This document shows, one piece after another, positions 35,532 through 43,425 of a DNA stretch of 64,000 nucleotides. Every line of letters begins with the position of its first letter. The stretch's first letter is position 1. This stretch comes from Nitrospirota bacterium. GTDB lineage: Bacteria; Nitrospirota; Thermodesulfovibrionia; UBA6902. The notes under the pieces were generated by a model. It was not told where the DNA came from. It ran no database searches and was given only the letters and a program-made list of their open reading frames with translations. Position numbers and translations under genes: made by a program. The stretch is taken from assembly GCA_016234115.1 (NCBI GenBank), contig JACRHD010000021.1, forward strand, positions 62,001 through 126,000, in the 5' to 3' direction.

Positions 35532-37910
35532 TCAGGATATCAGGACGTCGTCCCAGGTCAGCGGCTGGTCCACTTCAACATCGCGCACCGCTTTTTTACC
35601 GAGGAGGAGTCCGAGAAACCGGGGCGAGAGTCCATGCCCCGGCCCCTTGATTGTTACATTGTCGATTGAAAGGTTTTCACCGGCCATTATGGCTTTCATG
35701 GCGAAGATGCTCTTGCGCTGCCTGTTTATGGTGTCGTATTCCGAGGGAGACGGCCTTTTTATCCCGGTGCCGAGCGCGCTGAATATTATGTCCCTGTCTC
35801 TGACAAGGCCCGCCATTTCCACCGGGTCCGACGATAATATGTGGTCCGGGCCGTCCAGCCTCTTGTCCAGAGTGAAGTGGCGCTCGATCATATTAGCCCC
35901 GAGGGTCATTGCCATAATGGAAATCAAAGGCCCTACCGAGTGGTCGGAGTACCCGACAGGCACCTTGAAGGTATTCTTCATGGTATTGATGGCCCTCAGG
36001 TTGGCGTCGACCGGGTCGGCCGGATAGTTTGAGACACAGTGCAGGAGAATAACGTTGGGGTTTTCTTCGGACGCTATCGCATCCAGCGCCTCTTCAATCT
36101 CGGCCAGGGAGCTCATGCCGGTTGAGAGGATGATCGGCAGACGCTTTGAAGCCACGTATCTCAGGAACGGAAGGTTTACCAGATCGAAAGAAGCTATCTT
36201 GAATGCCCTGACGCCCATGGAGCACAGGATGTCCACGCTCCTTTCGTCAAACGGGGTCGAAATAATCGGCATCCCCGTCCTCCCCGCGTATTCAAAGAGT
36301 GTTGCGTGGTCATCACAGGAAAGTTCCAGCCGCTTGAACATGTCATAATCGGTCTCTTCCATCTCCAGGGTCTTGTCCGCGTATTTTGCGCCCTTTGCGG
36401 TCTTCGACACCCTGCTCTCGGCGGAAAAAGTCTGGAACTTGACTATCTCGCAGCCGCATTTTCTCGCCTCGTCTATAAGACTTACGGCCATTTCCAGATC
36501 GTTGTTATGGTTCAGCCCGGCCTCCGCCATGATCAGCGACGGATGGTCTTTGCCGACCGTATAGTTACACAACCGCACCTCTTCGTTGAACCTGAAGGGC
36601 ATGCCGGTCTTTATGTTCCTGTTAATGACATAATGCTCCGAGGTCAGCAGGTCCACCAGGTCTCTCGCCTTGAAAAACATCGTCTGCATGTCGCCGTAAT
36701 GGAACTCGGCGCTCCCGCCGCAGGTATGCAGATTTTTTATCATCCGGACCATTGAATTTATCCTTGCCAGTTCCTCTTCGTATCCGTGCTCGAGGATCGC
36801 ATTTACAATGGGGAGTTTGACGGCAGAGCCCTTTTCAAAGTCTTTTTCTTCGGCAAGGCCCGTGGAGCAGAACTGTTCTAAAACTTTCCGCACCAGCTCC
36901 TGTTCATCCATCTGGGCGAGATCAGGCTTTTTATTGTATGAAATCTCAAAGGTCAATACGGTCTTGTCCGGCGGGTAACCCAGGTCGGTAAACTTTTTCT
37001 GTTCCGTAACGCGGTAAAAACAATAATCGTCGTGGGCATAATATATGGACTGAAAATTACCGTCAAAGACGTGCGGCCTGTCGAAGACCAGAAAGGCGAG
37101 GATTATCGAATTGAATTTCAGGTCGCACTTGATTCCCGTAACGTCGCAGAGACGGCGCAGGGGTATTGTAGAGATAACGATGGCGTCCCCCACGTCTATT
37201 TTTTCCCCGTTATTGAAAATAATGCCGTCGACCCTGGAATCCGTGATGTTTATCTTTGTTACTTTGTGGTCGAGGAAGACACTGTTTCCTTTCAGCTCAA
37301 TCTGCTCCCGCAGCCTCTCCATGACCCTTCCTGAACCGTATTTGCCGATCGCGGAAAACTGGCCGTGCCAGAAAGGCAGGTGTTTTTGCCGGATTTCTAT
37401 CCTCTTCGGGGCCCAGTTGGCGGACATCCTGTCGGTGGAGATGCCCCATAATTTTTCCGTATACCCTTCAAAGAACAGTTTCTGCAGGGTAGGGCCCACT
37501 ATGGAGCTGACGCACTCCCTGAAATTTCTCGCCCTCTTGAGGTTTTCCGGCCTGCATTCCGAAAGCTCTTTCTTTACCTGGTCCCTCAGGTCGGCGGGGA
37601 ACTTTTCTATGGCCTCATAAGAAAGAGGATAGTCAAGATAGACGCCGTCTTTATAATTCTTGCAGCAGAAATCCACCTCGACCAGCAAGTCGCCGAATGT
37701 CTTCTGCCAGTAATTTTTCATGTCTTCATCATGGGTATGAAAAATATGAGGGCCGTAATCCAGCATCATCCCGTCTATATCGATGCTTGCCGCCAGCCCT
37801 CCGACGACCGGCGCCGCTTCGTATACCCGGACTTCGCAGCCCCGCTCGCTGAGGCCCAGGGCGGTCGCCAGTCCTGTGGGTCCTGCTCCGATGATTATAA
37901 ATTTCTTCAT
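35532..37910 (-). CDS. FAD oxidoreductase (UGM/PPO-like) fused to NeuB/SpsE synthase with SAF domain
   Basis: The ATG at 37910 gives MKKFIIIGAGPTGLATALGL, overlaps the upstream stop by 4 bp (ATGA) and has GGAGG just upstream. The 792-residue protein has two parts. Residues 1-460 form an FAD-binding oxidoreductase with a GxGxxG start, YGPHIFHTHDEDM near residue 50 (a pattern known from UDP-galactopyranose mutase and related flavoproteins) and FEGYTEKLWGISTDRMSANW. Residues 465-735 form a NeuB/SpsE-type PEP-dependent synthase (LIMAEAGLNHNNDLEMAVSL, IVKFQTFSAESRV, FKIASFDLVNLPFL, PVGYSDHS). A SAF-like tail follows (MKAIMAGENLSIDNVTIKGP). I know of no standard fusion of this kind. The flavin part might shape or check the NeuB substrate. 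Confidence 0.85.
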   Translation of the reverse strand: MKKFIIIGAGPTGLATALGLSERGCEVRVYEAAPVVGGLAASIDIDGMMLDYGPHIFHTHDEDMKNYWQKTFGDLLVEVDFCCKNYKDGVYLDYPLSYEAIEKFPADLRDQVKKELSECRPENLKRARNFRECVSSIVGPTLQKLFFEGYTEKLWGISTDRMSANWAPKRIEIRQKHLPFWHGQFSAIGKYGSGRVMERLREQIELKGNSVFLDHKVTKINITDSRVDGIIFNNGEKIDVGDAIVISTIPLRRLCDVTGIKCDLKFNSIILAFLVFDRPHVFDGNFQSIYYAHDDYCFYRVTEQKKFTDLGYPPDKTVLTFEISYNKKPDLAQMDEQELVRKVLEQFCSTGLAEEKDFEKGSAVKLPIVNAILEHGYEEELARINSMVRMIKNLHTCGGSAEFHYGDMQTMFFKARDLVDLLTSEHYVINRNIKTGMPFRFNEEVRLCNYTVGKDHPSLIMAEAGLNHNNDLEMAVSLIDEARKCGCEIVKFQTFSAESRVSKTAKGAKYADKTLEMEETDYDMFKRLELSCDDHATLFEYAGRTGMPIISTPFDERSVDILCSMGVRAFKIASFDLVNLPFLRYVASKRLPIILSTGMSSLAEIEEALDAIASEENPNVILLHCVSNYPADPVDANLRAINTMKNTFKVPVGYSDHSVGPLISIMAMTLGANMIERHFTLDKRLDGPDHILSSDPVEMAGLVRDRDIIFSALGTGIKRPSPSEYDTINRQRKSIFAMKAIMAGENLSIDNVTIKGPGHGLSPRFLGLLLGKKAVRDVEVDQPLTWDDVLIS

Positions 37911-39388
37911 TGTCCTCCCTCCGTCCTTATGCCTTTTGACCTGCACCAGCTTTGGAATACACCCGCGGTGACCCTGCTTTGTACATTGTCCAGTTCAATG
38001 CCGTGTATCGAAACCGGCAAATCTGCGATAAACCCGGCTTCGCCCGTGTCCTTCAGGGAAACCGTAAAGCCTTTCTTTTTATTGACCAGATCGTCCGGCA
38101 GGTGTTTAAGCGCCAGTTTACGTATCACACGTTTTTTAAAAATGGGCTTGACCAGCCTGATGTTCTTCCCGAGGTTAGCGGTAAAGGGCATGAGGGACAG
38201 CCTGCATCTTGCCGGTATCCCCAGGTTGAATTCGATCAGGTCCATGTCATAATAGGGATTGGATACGATGATATTTCTGCTGATCGCGGGCTGCGACATG
38301 TCCTCACTGTCATTGGGAGTATGTCCGAAATACATCCCCGCGATCGTCAGGAGCTGAAGGGTCGAGGCCTTTGAGACGTCGCATACCTCATGAATCAGGG
38401 GATATTCGTCCACCAGCCCTTTGCTCCTGAGATATATGTAGTTTTTCAACACGTCGTTCGTCCGTAATTTATAGGCCCTGTCAAGATATACCATGCTGCT
38501 TTTCCTTAAAAAGTCGGGAATAAACTGTCTGAAATACATCCTCACCTGTATCCCCACGGAACATGTCATCGTGTCGCTGTTTTGTCCGAAGAATATTTGC
38601 CGCTCATTTCCAATCGGCGTATTGCGCCACAGGCTGCCCACGGCAATGCTTAAAGTAGTGCCGTGGGGGATGCCGTACACCCCGGCGACAAGGGAAAGGA
38701 CGTCCTCGGCGTTATTACAATCCAGGGCGCCGACGTGGTGGCTCCGTACATTGAGGAATTCCGCGGTCCTTCTTGATTTTTTTATTTCATCGCTGTTTGT
38801 CCCTTCGGACGCCGATGTGTAGGCGTTGATCCCCACCCCCATTTTCTTCAGATAGACCCCTATTAATGAAGAGTCCATTCCGCCGCTCAGATAAATCCCG
38901 ACGGTATCGAATTTGACCAGCCTTTTAACGGCGCTGTAAAACAGGCGGTCCATCCGCTCCGTGAGCCCGTCCATGCTGTTTAAAAAGGACATCTTTTCCG
39001 GCCTGATCCTGTATTGATACAAGGTATGTCTTTCCCCTGTCGCCCTGTCGAGTTTGACCGCCGATCCGGGCGGGACGGCCCCGATGTCCTTTATCAGAGG
39101 GTGCAGTCTCGGGGTCCCGAAGGCAAGCAGGTATTTCAGCCCCAGCTCATCAATCTCGTCATCCGGCAGGACCAGATCGGACAAATTAGTCGAATACCTG
39201 AAACCGTCTCCATGATATCTGTAATATAACGGCACGATCCCCAGATGGTCCCTGACGGCAACGTCAAAACCGTCTTTTTCATATACGAACGCAAAGGTGG
39301 AATCCCTCCTTCTCGTCTGAAAGAGCGAACTGAAGTCTTCATCCCTTATGTCCGTCGGATTAAAATTATAATTCAGGATTTCCTTCAT
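37907..39388 (-). CDS. Truncated asparagine synthetase-like protein lacking the glutaminase Cys
   Basis: A 493-residue protein with the AsnB synthetase domain. The PP-loop GIYLSGGMDSSLIGVYLKK is near residue 160. The N-terminus keeps only the end of the glutaminase fold (VAVRDHLGIVPLYYRYHG) and lacks the Cys-2 nucleophile and RHRGPD motif present in the copies at 14794 and 32902. The next gene upstream ends 13 bp away, so no longer start exists. It could use free ammonia, an amine from a partner, or the glutaminase of a paralogue. Its ATGA overlap with the FAD-NeuB fusion suggests a linked job. Confidence 0.85.
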   Translation of the reverse strand: MKEILNYNFNPTDIRDEDFSSLFQTRRRDSTFAFVYEKDGFDVAVRDHLGIVPLYYRYHGDGFRYSTNLSDLVLPDDEIDELGLKYLLAFGTPRLHPLIKDIGAVPPGSAVKLDRATGERHTLYQYRIRPEKMSFLNSMDGLTERMDRLFYSAVKRLVKFDTVGIYLSGGMDSSLIGVYLKKMGVGINAYTSASEGTNSDEIKKSRRTAEFLNVRSHHVGALDCNNAEDVLSLVAGVYGIPHGTTLSIAVGSLWRNTPIGNERQIFFGQNSDTMTCSVGIQVRMYFRQFIPDFLRKSSMVYLDRAYKLRTNDVLKNYIYLRSKGLVDEYPLIHEVCDVSKASTLQLLTIAGMYFGHTPNDSEDMSQPAISRNIIVSNPYYDMDLIEFNLGIPARCRLSLMPFTANLGKNIRLVKPIFKKRVIRKLALKHLPDDLVNKKKGFTVSLKDTGEAGFIADLPVSIHGIELDNVQSRVTAGVFQSWCRSKGIRTEGGQ

Positions 39389-39401
39389 AATGCCGGGCCG
39401 T

Positions 39402-40997
39402 TCATGCGTGCGCTACGTAATATTTTCTGGCGAAATCGTGACTCTTGGCTTTATCGCAATTTTCGAGCGCGGCAGCCAGCCTGTCCAGGTCCACGCGAAA
39501 CCTGTTCCTGTCGTCGAAGAAGCCCCTGACGATCTCCGCCCTTCCGGCCAGGTCTTCGAGCACCGATTCATGTATTTCATTGACGGGACAATATATAAGG
39601 ACAAGAGGGTTCGAGCAGCACAGGGCGATTTGCAGCGCCGTAGAGCACGTAGTGTCGAATAATAAAATGTCGTCCCGGTCCAGATAATCCTGGAACCGGC
39701 CCTGCAGGTATTCCACGCTGTCTCCCAGCATAAGGCTGCTTTTGATGAACAGTGTTTCAGGGTGATACTTCACTCCTACCGAATACCCCATTTCTTTAAC
39801 CGCCTTCAGCATCGCGTTCTGCCATTCAAAATAGACCATGTCATGCGGCCTGTTCGCAAAAAAATTCAGGTCGTTGGTAAAGGCCCCGGAGACGTACATT
39901 ACTTTCCTGCTCCTGATCCTGATGCCCTCGTCCTCGCTCTTTCCGACAAGGTCCTGAAAAAACCGTCCGCAGCCGATTGCGCTGACGTCTATCTGCGGCA
40001 TCTCCTCGCTGATGGCCGCGACACTGCTCCTCCACCCTTTTTCGTATAATTCCGCGCAGCTTCCGGTATATGTTACAAACCGGTCGCATAGTCCCAGTTG
40101 TGAATATCCGTGATTTGTAGTGTCGTAGAGGGCCTTCGATTCGGCATGATCATGAAAGGAAACGCGACTCCCGCGTTTTTTGCCTAACTCCCCGATCAAC
40201 CTGTGAAAGAAGACCCCGCCGGAGCCGACCCAAACGTCCCTGCCCTGCAGCATATGACTGTTCTTTGCCGCGTTGAGAAAACACGAAGTCCTGAAGAAGT
40301 GCTGATAGTGATACCCGTATACATAATCTCTCATATGCCGTCCGGCGGATATGCGCCTCGACGTCCAGTAGCTCAATATCTCCTCCGTCGCCTTTTCAGC
40401 CAGACCGGAAATGCCCCTGCAATTTCCGTTGCCGTTTGAAAATGCCACCCGCGAAAATAAATCATACGGGTCCATCGGTTGAAAAGTCCCCGCGCACGTC
40501 CCGGAAATTTCCTCCGCCAGCCCGCCTGTCATCAATAACGGGTATCCCTTACTCCCCGGATTCAGCGACATGCTCCTCTTCGACGCTTTCACGACCGACC
40601 TTATGCAATTCTTTATGCTCCGTCGCCGGAGCGTGTCAGGCAGGAAAATGGGCCTCTCAGGGACACCCCTCTCTGTCAGTCCCTTAAGTAAACCGAACTG
40701 CCCGCCCTGGCATGACGCATCCATTCCATAACCCAGGCCCTTAACCCCTTTTATTACAAGCATCGCATTTGTCAAAGACAGGTGCTCCACCACTAACCGG
40801 TTAAAGGCCACCCGCAATACGGACAGCAGCAATTCATCTTCTTCTTTCTGCAGAAGCGAATATAAAATCATTTCTATATCTTTACGGACAGCGAGTAACT
40901 CAAGGGAATTTACGGGCCAGATAAAATCGTCCACCCACGCCGTTGCCCTGTTGGCGCTCAGGACGTCCAGGGGGATTGTTACAGCCGCCTTATTCAC
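39402..40997 (-). CDS. Unassigned GT-B-like surface-carbohydrate protein
   Basis: I do not recognise this family with certainty. The GTG at 40997 (VNKAAVTIPLDVLSANRATA) overlaps the galE stop by 8 bp and is preferred over upstream starts that lie inside galE. The 531-residue protein is soluble, with a Rossmann-like C-terminal half. Features are VWVGSGGVFFHRLIGELGKK, RVSFHDHAESKALYDT, KVMYVSGAFTNDLNFFANRP, VGVKYHPETLF and LLFDTTCSTALQIALCC. The last two sit where capsule-type transferases have their donor site (HP and D-x-SS/T-like patches). It may be a capsule-type GT-B transferase with a conserved His in a HDHAESK patch. Confidence 0.5.
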   Translation of the reverse strand: MNKAAVTIPLDVLSANRATAWVDDFIWPVNSLELLAVRKDIEMILYSLLQKEEDELLLSVLRVAFNRLVVEHLSLTNAMLVIKGVKGLGYGMDASCQGGQFGLLKGLTERGVPERPIFLPDTLRRRSIKNCIRSVVKASKRSMSLNPGSKGYPLLMTGGLAEEISGTCAGTFQPMDPYDLFSRVAFSNGNGNCRGISGLAEKATEEILSYWTSRRISAGRHMRDYVYGYHYQHFFRTSCFLNAAKNSHMLQGRDVWVGSGGVFFHRLIGELGKKRGSRVSFHDHAESKALYDTTNHGYSQLGLCDRFVTYTGSCAELYEKGWRSSVAAISEEMPQIDVSAIGCGRFFQDLVGKSEDEGIRIRSRKVMYVSGAFTNDLNFFANRPHDMVYFEWQNAMLKAVKEMGYSVGVKYHPETLFIKSSLMLGDSVEYLQGRFQDYLDRDDILLFDTTCSTALQIALCCSNPLVLIYCPVNEIHESVLEDLAGRAEIVRGFFDDRNRFRVDLDRLAAALENCDKAKSHDFARKYYVAHA

Positions 40998-42006
40998 TAT
41001 TGTGCCATCTCCATGCCGTTTCAATAATAGTGCCGATGTCCGCGTACCTCGGCCGCCAGCCGAGTGCTGCGACTGCCTTCCGGCTGCTGCCGACGAGCAC
41101 GGGCGGGTCGCCCTCACGCCTGTCCGCATCAATGACTTTCAGGTCCTTATTGCTCACCCTTCGTACTTCATCGATGATCTCTTTTACGGAATGCCCGTTG
41201 CCGTTGCCGAGATTGAACGAATCACTTTTACCCGTGGCCTGCAGGTATTCCAGCGCCCTGACATGCGCGTCCGCCAGGTCCGTTACGTGAATATAATCCC
41301 TGATACAGGTCCCGTCGCCCGTTTGATAATTACTGCCGAATATTTTTATGCAGTCCCGCCTGCCCAGCGCGGCATAAATTGCAAGGGGGATAAGGTGTGT
41401 CTCGGGGTCATGCGATTCCCCGATTGTCCCGTCGGGGTCGGCGCCTGCGGCATTGAAATATCTCAGGTTGACATGTTTGATCCCATAGGCCCTGTCATAA
41501 TCCTTCAGGACCTCCTCAATCATCAGCTTGCTCCTGCCGTAGGGACTTATCGGCCTCTGAGGATGGTCTTCAGTCACAGGAGACTGTCCGGGAATTCCAT
41601 ATGTGGCGCACGTCGAGGAGAATATAAAATGTCTCACGTCGCATTCCCTCATCGCATCGAGAAGGTTCAGGGTATTGACAACGTTATTGATATAATATCT
41701 GGCTGGATCGGTCACGGACTCGCCCACATACGCAAAGGCGCTGAAGTGCATCACCGCCTTAACGCGATACTTTCGAAGGCACAGTCTTATCTGCCCTGGG
41801 TCGGCCAGGTCGCCTAAAACAAACTCCCCCCATTTTACGGCCTTTCTGTGGCCGTAACTCAGGTTGTCAAAAACGACTGTCTCATGCCCTCTCTGATTAA
41901 GCAGTTTATTAACATGAGAGCCGATATAACCGGCGCCGCAGACAATCAGGATTAAATCCTTGCCTTTCATCTCCGGGTATTTCCAGGAGGACCTGCTAAA
42001 CGCCAT
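40990..42006 (-). CDS. galE: UDP-glucose/UDP-GlcNAc 4-epimerase
   Basis: A 338-residue SDR epimerase. The NAD loop is IVCGAGYIGSHVNKLL, the active site SSTCATYGIPG and YGRSKLMIEEV (Y-x3-K), and substrate contacts NLRYFNAAGADPDGTIGE are GalE-typical. The ATG at 42006 or an internal ATG at 41970 (MKGKDLILIVCGAGYIGSH) could be the true start; neither has an ideal SD. It is the first gene of the long minus-strand unit and supplies UDP-Gal/GalNAc. A 270-nt leader with a sigma-54-like promoter precedes it. Confidence 0.92.
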   Translation of the reverse strand: MAFSRSSWKYPEMKGKDLILIVCGAGYIGSHVNKLLNQRGHETVVFDNLSYGHRKAVKWGEFVLGDLADPGQIRLCLRKYRVKAVMHFSAFAYVGESVTDPARYYINNVVNTLNLLDAMRECDVRHFIFSSTCATYGIPGQSPVTEDHPQRPISPYGRSKLMIEEVLKDYDRAYGIKHVNLRYFNAAGADPDGTIGESHDPETHLIPLAIYAALGRRDCIKIFGSNYQTGDGTCIRDYIHVTDLADAHVRALEYLQATGKSDSFNLGNGNGHSVKEIIDEVRRVSNKDLKVIDADRREGDPPVLVGSSRKAVAALGWRPRYADIGTIIETAWRWHNSE

Positions 42007-42273
42007 TTGGAAGGACGCATTCCTGAAACTTCCTGCCTATCGCCCTCCGGGAGCGTCCCTTTTATCCTCATGATGAGTAATAACCGTAAAGCGCGCATTG
42101 CTCCGCCCTTTCAGCTACACGAGGTACTTAATCGTATCGTGTAACCTCCGGGCAGTTATCAACATTACAAATCAAATACAAGGCATTATGCCGCCCCGTA
42201 TTACTGCTGTCAGAGAATTCCGGTATGAACCGGCTGAAGCAGTGTCCCTCTTGTCACTTGCTGACTCTTATTT
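42007..42273 (-). promoter_or_regulatory. Long 5' leader of the galE operon
   Basis: About 270 nt lie between the promoter-like site and galE. On the transcribed strand it contains CTGAAAGGGCGGAGCAATG (42098-42116), a hairpin with ACACGA/TCGTGT arms (42117-42143) just before that box, GGCGGCATAATGCC, and GAGGGACACTGCTTC next to the promoter. These boxes recur in order in the leader at 12642. A GC-rich hairpin (CGCTCCCGGAGGGCG) lies near 42040. Confidence 0.5.
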
Positions 42274-42287
42274 ACAAGAATCATGCC
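42274..42287 (-). promoter_or_regulatory. Sigma-54-like promoter before galE
   Basis: On the minus strand GGCATGATTCTTGT reads as a -24 GGCA and a -12 TTGT, with ten bases between GG and the -12 G. It sits in a conserved block with 12933-12946 (shared GTGTTATA upstream and ATGATTCTTG core). The divergent gene at 42518 starts 231 bp away. Confidence 0.5.
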
Positions 42288-42517
42288 TAATATAACACTC
42301 TGATTAATTGAGATTCGGGTCTTTCGGGTTGCGCCAAAAAAATGACAATAAATAAGCCATTAAGGCCCTAAGAAATTGGAGACATGGTTCACAAAGGGGC
42401 GGATTACCACGGCGGGCAGACAGGTTTGACCGGTATTCAAAAAAATGACGGAAATTTGAAATATGCTGAAACGGCAAGACCATTGCATCTTTTCATCAAA
42501 ACGTGTTAAAACCTTCT

Positions 42518-43210
42518 ATGTCCAAAAAAATAATCATAGATATAGAGACCATAGGCATGGACTTCGAATCGCTCGATGAGATATCGAAGGAATATCTTTT
42601 GAAATACGCGGACACTGAAGACGACGTCAGGGCTGCAAAGGAAGGTCTCGGCTTTTCACCGCTGACAGGGGAAATCGTTGCCATCGGCATGCTGAACCCG
42701 GACACGAACAACGGCGCCGTATATTTCCAGTCGCCTGAAGTCCTTCAGGGGCCGCTAAAGGAAGACGGCATAGAACTCATCCCGGACACGGAAGCGGGAA
42801 TACTCAGGAGGTTCTGGGAGACCGTCAGACATTATGACCAGATCATAACCTTCAACGGCAGGGGCTTTGACGCGCCTTTCATCATACTGCGCTCGGCGAT
42901 ACACAGGATCAAACCGACAAAAGAACTGGTGCCCAACAGGTACAGCCTTTCACACGTCGATCTGATCGACGTGCTCACCTTCTACGGATCGGTCAGGAGA
43001 AAATTCAGCCTCCACATGTGGTGCAGGGCCTTCGGTATAAAGAGCCCGAAAGAAGACGGCGTTTCCGGATACGAGGTGAGGGACCTCTTCCTGCGGCGTG
43101 AATACCTTACGATAGCCAGATACTGTGTCGGGGACCTGTACGCGACCAGGGAACTGTTCGAGTACTGGAACGAGTATGTAAGGTTCTCGCCGAACAGCAG
43201 TGACAAGTGA
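42518..43210 (+). CDS. PolB-like 3'-5' exonuclease (DEDDy type)
   Basis: A 230-residue ribonuclease H-fold protein from the ATG at 42518; a GTG 15 bp upstream is possible. The exonuclease I motif is IIIDIETIG (DxE), motif II TFNGRGFDAPFIILR, and motif III YCVGDLYATRELFEYW (YxxxD-like). It belongs to the predicted PolB-like 3'-5' exonuclease family. It is transcribed away from the polysaccharide locus and shares the intergenic region 42288-42517 with the galE promoter. A repair or RNA-processing role is likely but unproven. Confidence 0.82.
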   Translation: MSKKIIIDIETIGMDFESLDEISKEYLLKYADTEDDVRAAKEGLGFSPLTGEIVAIGMLNPDTNNGAVYFQSPEVLQGPLKEDGIELIPDTEAGILRRFWETVRHYDQIITFNGRGFDAPFIILRSAIHRIKPTKELVPNRYSLSHVDLIDVLTFYGSVRRKFSLHMWCRAFGIKSPKEDGVSGYEVRDLFLRREYLTIARYCVGDLYATRELFEYWNEYVRFSPNSSDK

Positions 43211-43320
43211 CGGGCAAACGGGTAAATGAGTAGACGGGTAGAAGAGTAGAAAAAAGTAAAAGCAGACGGTCCACCCATCCACCCATTCTCTCATTCACCC
43301 ATCTACCCATCTACTCTCTA
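43203..43320. repeat. Near-repeat hairpin after the exonuclease gene
   Basis: The left arm consists of variants of GGGTAGA / ATGAGTAG, and the right arm of their complements (CTACCCATCTACTC). The arms form a long imperfect hairpin. Similar hairpins built from small variant repeats occur at 56321 and 61027, also downstream of plus-strand genes. No gene is present in 43211-43425. Confidence 0.55.
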
Positions 43321-43425
43321 AATCCTTGCCCTAAGTTTATTGCTAAAGCCAAACAAGCTTTTTGACGATAAGACTTAGCAAGACGGCCCGGCAGGCTATA
43401 GGACATTAAAATAACAGGGACAATC

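Noticed and set aside
42098..42143. Possible c-di-GMP or other known riboswitch in the galE leader
   Set aside because: The box CTGAAAGGGCGGAG has no match that I recognise to GEMM or other riboswitch cores. A novel element remains possible and is reported as a finding.
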